From the NCBI GenBank assembly GCA_937864935.1, contig CALMDN010000521.1:1-8890 (forward strand): 8,890 nt of DNA, written 5' to 3'. The position numbers and the translations under genes were made by a program. Position 1 is the first letter of the stretch, and every line of letters begins with the position of its first letter. This document shows positions 6,165-8,890 of this stretch, piece after piece. Under the pieces are notes generated by a model. It worked only from the letters and a program-made list of their open reading frames with translations. It was not told the DNA's origin and made no database searches. The stretch is from an uncultured Bacteroidales bacterium. Lineage in GTDB: Bacteria; Bacteroidota; Bacteroidia; Bacteroidales; Lentimicrobiaceae.

Positions 6165-8348
6165 ATGAAAAATTACTCACCCTACCCGCTGCAGTTACGA
6201 TCAGCTGTGTTACTTATGTTACTTACAGTTGTTTTAACTGCCGGCTCCTCCACGGCGCAGACTGTTCATTCAGCATACCATGATGGAAGGATTTATTTCA
6301 AATTCAGGGACAATCAACCGGTAAATTTTACTGCTGATGAAAACAACATTGTTGAAATCAGTGAGATTCCTTTTGTTTCTGCCCTGAGCAGTGAATTCAG
6401 CCTGAAGGAGCTTTCGAGGCCATTTCACCTCAACAACGATTCAAAGCTGATCAGGACCCTGATGCTTGAGTTTAACGACATTGAAAAAGTTGATCAGATT
6501 ATCGCGCGTCTGAAGATGGTTCCTGAACTCGAGTATGTGGAGCGGGTGCCTTACGACAGGATTTATTACACCCCGAACGATTCACTGTACAATCTTTATA
6601 ATGGCCCTCAGAACTGGAACTGGCACCTGGAGAGAATTCAGGCAGATCTGGCCTGGGATATCTCTAAGGGTTCATCAGAAATCAAAGTTGCCATTGTTGA
6701 CAATGCTGTCTGGGCCGATCATCCCGATCTGGCCGGAAAAATTGTCGCTCAGCGTGATACCTATTACAATACCAACAGCTCAAATCCGCCCAACTCCGGT
6801 GATCCGATGGAATGGTCGCACGGGACCCATTGCGCTGGTCTGGCTGCGGGAATCAGCGACAACAGTATTGGCATCGCATCGGTAGGCTTCAATGTATCAA
6901 TTATTGCGGTTAAGGCCTCAGCCAACAACAACTCTAACAGCATTTATGGTTATACGGGAATTCAGTGGGCTGCCAACAATGGCGCGGATGTCATCAACAT
7001 GTCGTGGGGTGGAACCGGTTTTTCGCAGACCAACCAGAATCTTATTAACTCGATCGCCAATATGGGGATTGTGCTGGTAGCTGCAGCGGGGAATGACAAT
7101 GTAACCACCCCCCATTATCCATCGGCTTATGCCAATGTGATCTCTGTGGCTTCCACTGATTTTGATGATGTGAAGAGCGATTTTTCAAATTATGCCACAT
7201 CGGTTGATGTAAGCGCTCCGGGGGGCAGCTGTCCGGGTGGCCCTGCGGGACTGTTAAGCACAACCTTCAGTTCTGCAACTTTCGGCAACTACGACCTGAT
7301 GGAAGGTACCAGCATGGCAGCTCCGATGGTCTCGGGCCTGTGCGGCCTGTTGCTGTCAATCAATCCCCAGCTTACCATCGCTGAAGTTGAGAGCATCCTG
7401 GAATCGACCGCCGACGATATTTATGATGTCAACCCGAATTATACCGGTATGCTGGGCGCAGGACGCATCAATGCCTATCAGGCAGCGCTGCACACTCCCT
7501 TTGAACCCACAGCCGGCCTGATGGCTGAAGTCACCACCATTCTGCCGGGTGGCAATGGCCTTCAGTTCTACGACCGGTCAACCGGCGTGCCCTCAACATG
7601 GGCCTGGACTTTTGAAGGCGGCAATCCGGCCTCCTCATCCAGCCAGGAGCCCCTGCCTGTCAGATATACCAACCCCGGAGTATATGATGTATCCCTTACT
7701 GTAACCAATGACTATGGTACCAGTACCATTGTGCTGGAAGATTACATTACTGTTACGAATACACCAGTTCCCTATGTCAAGATCGGTGCCTCCGATACCC
7801 TTCCCTGCATCAGCAGCCAGACAGTTTTATCGGATATGTCACTCTATACCCCCAACGCCTGGGAATGGAGCATCAGTCCATCGTCGTTCGAACTCGTGAA
7901 CGGAACCACCCTTAGTTCGCAGAATCCTGAAGTGAAATTCATGGTTCCCGGGCCTTATACCATCAGTCTGACAGCCTGGAATGCCAACGGTTCAGCCACA
8001 CAGAGTTTTACCGATTTCATCCGGGCACAGGGAGCAGTACCATCCTATTCCATTGACATGGAAAATGGAACATCCGGCTTCTTCACCCTCTGGGATACGA
8101 TAAAGTCTCAGGCTGCTGTAGACGGTCGCTCTGCTTCTGAAAGCCTTAAAAGCATACACTTCCACGGTGATCCGGTCCCAACCGGATGGAAGGGAAGCCC
8201 GACTGCCGGTACACCGGCTCAGGCCTGGGTTGAAAACCGTCAGTTTCATGGTGAAGCCAGTATCTGCGGAGTGGATGCAACCGGTATGGAGAATGTTGCC
8301 CTCGAACTTGATCTGCGGCAGACCTATAGCCTCGGGCCCCGCTATTAA
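6165..8348 (+). CDS. Secreted subtilisin-like S8 serine protease with PKD domains (5' open part of an interrupted gene), 727 aa
   Basis: A Sec signal peptide is clear: basic start to Arg12, hydrophobic core about 13-26 and probable cleavage after Ala31 (SSTA/QT). A propeptide-like region follows (about 32-135, including ELEYVERVPYDRIYY). The subtilase domain (about 150-445) has all catalytic residues: Asp179 in VAIVDNAV, His219 in HGTHCAG, oxyanion Asn310 in VAAAGND and Ser383 in GTSMAAPMVSG. Two PKD-type beta-sandwiches come next: about 449-532 (DRSTGVPSTWAWTFEGG, YTNPGVYDVSLTVTNDYG) and about 535-620 (VPGPYTISLTAWNANGS). A third beta-rich region starts near 628 and is cut by TAA at 8346-8348. 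The frame continues past that stop with expected sequence, so this open frame lacks the end of that region and the secretion tail. If expressed as it stands it would reach the periplasm but lack its type IX export signal. It is likely a degradative exoprotease in origin. The ATG lacks a Shine-Dalgarno sequence. Confidence 0.9.
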   Translation: MKNYSPYPLQLRSAVLLMLLTVVLTAGSSTAQTVHSAYHDGRIYFKFRDNQPVNFTADENNIVEISEIPFVSALSSEFSLKELSRPFHLNNDSKLIRTLMLEFNDIEKVDQIIARLKMVPELEYVERVPYDRIYYTPNDSLYNLYNGPQNWNWHLERIQADLAWDISKGSSEIKVAIVDNAVWADHPDLAGKIVAQRDTYYNTNSSNPPNSGDPMEWSHGTHCAGLAAGISDNSIGIASVGFNVSIIAVKASANNNSNSIYGYTGIQWAANNGADVINMSWGGTGFSQTNQNLINSIANMGIVLVAAAGNDNVTTPHYPSAYANVISVASTDFDDVKSDFSNYATSVDVSAPGGSCPGGPAGLLSTTFSSATFGNYDLMEGTSMAAPMVSGLCGLLLSINPQLTIAEVESILESTADDIYDVNPNYTGMLGAGRINAYQAALHTPFEPTAGLMAEVTTILPGGNGLQFYDRSTGVPSTWAWTFEGGNPASSSSQEPLPVRYTNPGVYDVSLTVTNDYGTSTIVLEDYITVTNTPVPYVKIGASDTLPCISSQTVLSDMSLYTPNAWEWSISPSSFELVNGTTLSSQNPEVKFMVPGPYTISLTAWNANGSATQSFTDFIRAQGAVPSYSIDMENGTSGFFTLWDTIKSQAAVDGRSASESLKSIHFHGDPVPTGWKGSPTAGTPAQAWVENRQFHGEASICGVDATGMENVALELDLRQTYSLGPRY

Positions 8349-8890
<542 letters not shown>

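Overview
The window looks like chromosomal DNA of a member of the Bacteroidota. The grounds are: a secreted subtilisin-like protease with PKD repeats and a type IX secretion (Por) sorting tail; a fused formiminotransferase/cyclodeaminase beside imidazolonepropionase; AT-rich start-codon contexts mostly without a Shine-Dalgarno sequence; and a TAnnTTTG promoter element of the Bacteroidota sigma type ahead of hutI. No tRNA, rRNA, CRISPR array, integrase or insertion sequence is visible.

Left arm, all read right to left (minus strand): hutI (imidazolonepropionase), ftcD (bifunctional glutamate formimidoyltransferase / formimidoyl-THF cyclodeaminase), a MarC-family membrane protein, an HD-domain hydrolase, and a FabH-like ketoacyl-ACP synthase III. 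HutI and FtcD catalyse consecutive late steps of histidine degradation (imidazolonepropionate to formiminoglutamate, then to glutamate, ammonia and methenyl-THF) and are probably co-transcribed from the promoter at about 5931-5938. The genes for the first two steps, hutH and hutU, are not in the window. marC and the HD gene lie 9 bp apart and are probably co-transcribed; a strong hairpin separates them from ftcD. The FabH-like gene has a clear rho-independent terminator after it and, more unusually, a terminator-like hairpin with eight U residues ending 18 nt before its start codon, which suggests either an isolated gene or an attenuated leader.

Right arm, plus strand: a divergent 267-bp intergenic region leads into a large S8 serine protease gene. 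Its catalytic domain is complete and it has a signal peptide, two PKD domains and a beta-sandwich region. The reading frame is cut by an in-frame TAA (8346-8348) and an in-frame TGA (8529-8531), yet the same frame continues with clear homology to the type IX sorting tail, so the gene is a recent pseudogene or carries base errors.

At about 8770-8792 the sorting tail stops abruptly. The last 100-120 bases, which are more GC-rich (61 of the last 100 bases are G or C by hand count), encode on the minus strand the sensor-1 region of an AAA+ ATPase, itself cut at the same point. This is a rearrangement junction or a chimeric assembly join; both broken frames share about 20 bases there. No clearly new multi-gene system is evident. 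The points worth attention are the doubly interrupted protease, the junction, and the possible attenuator in front of the FabH-like gene.
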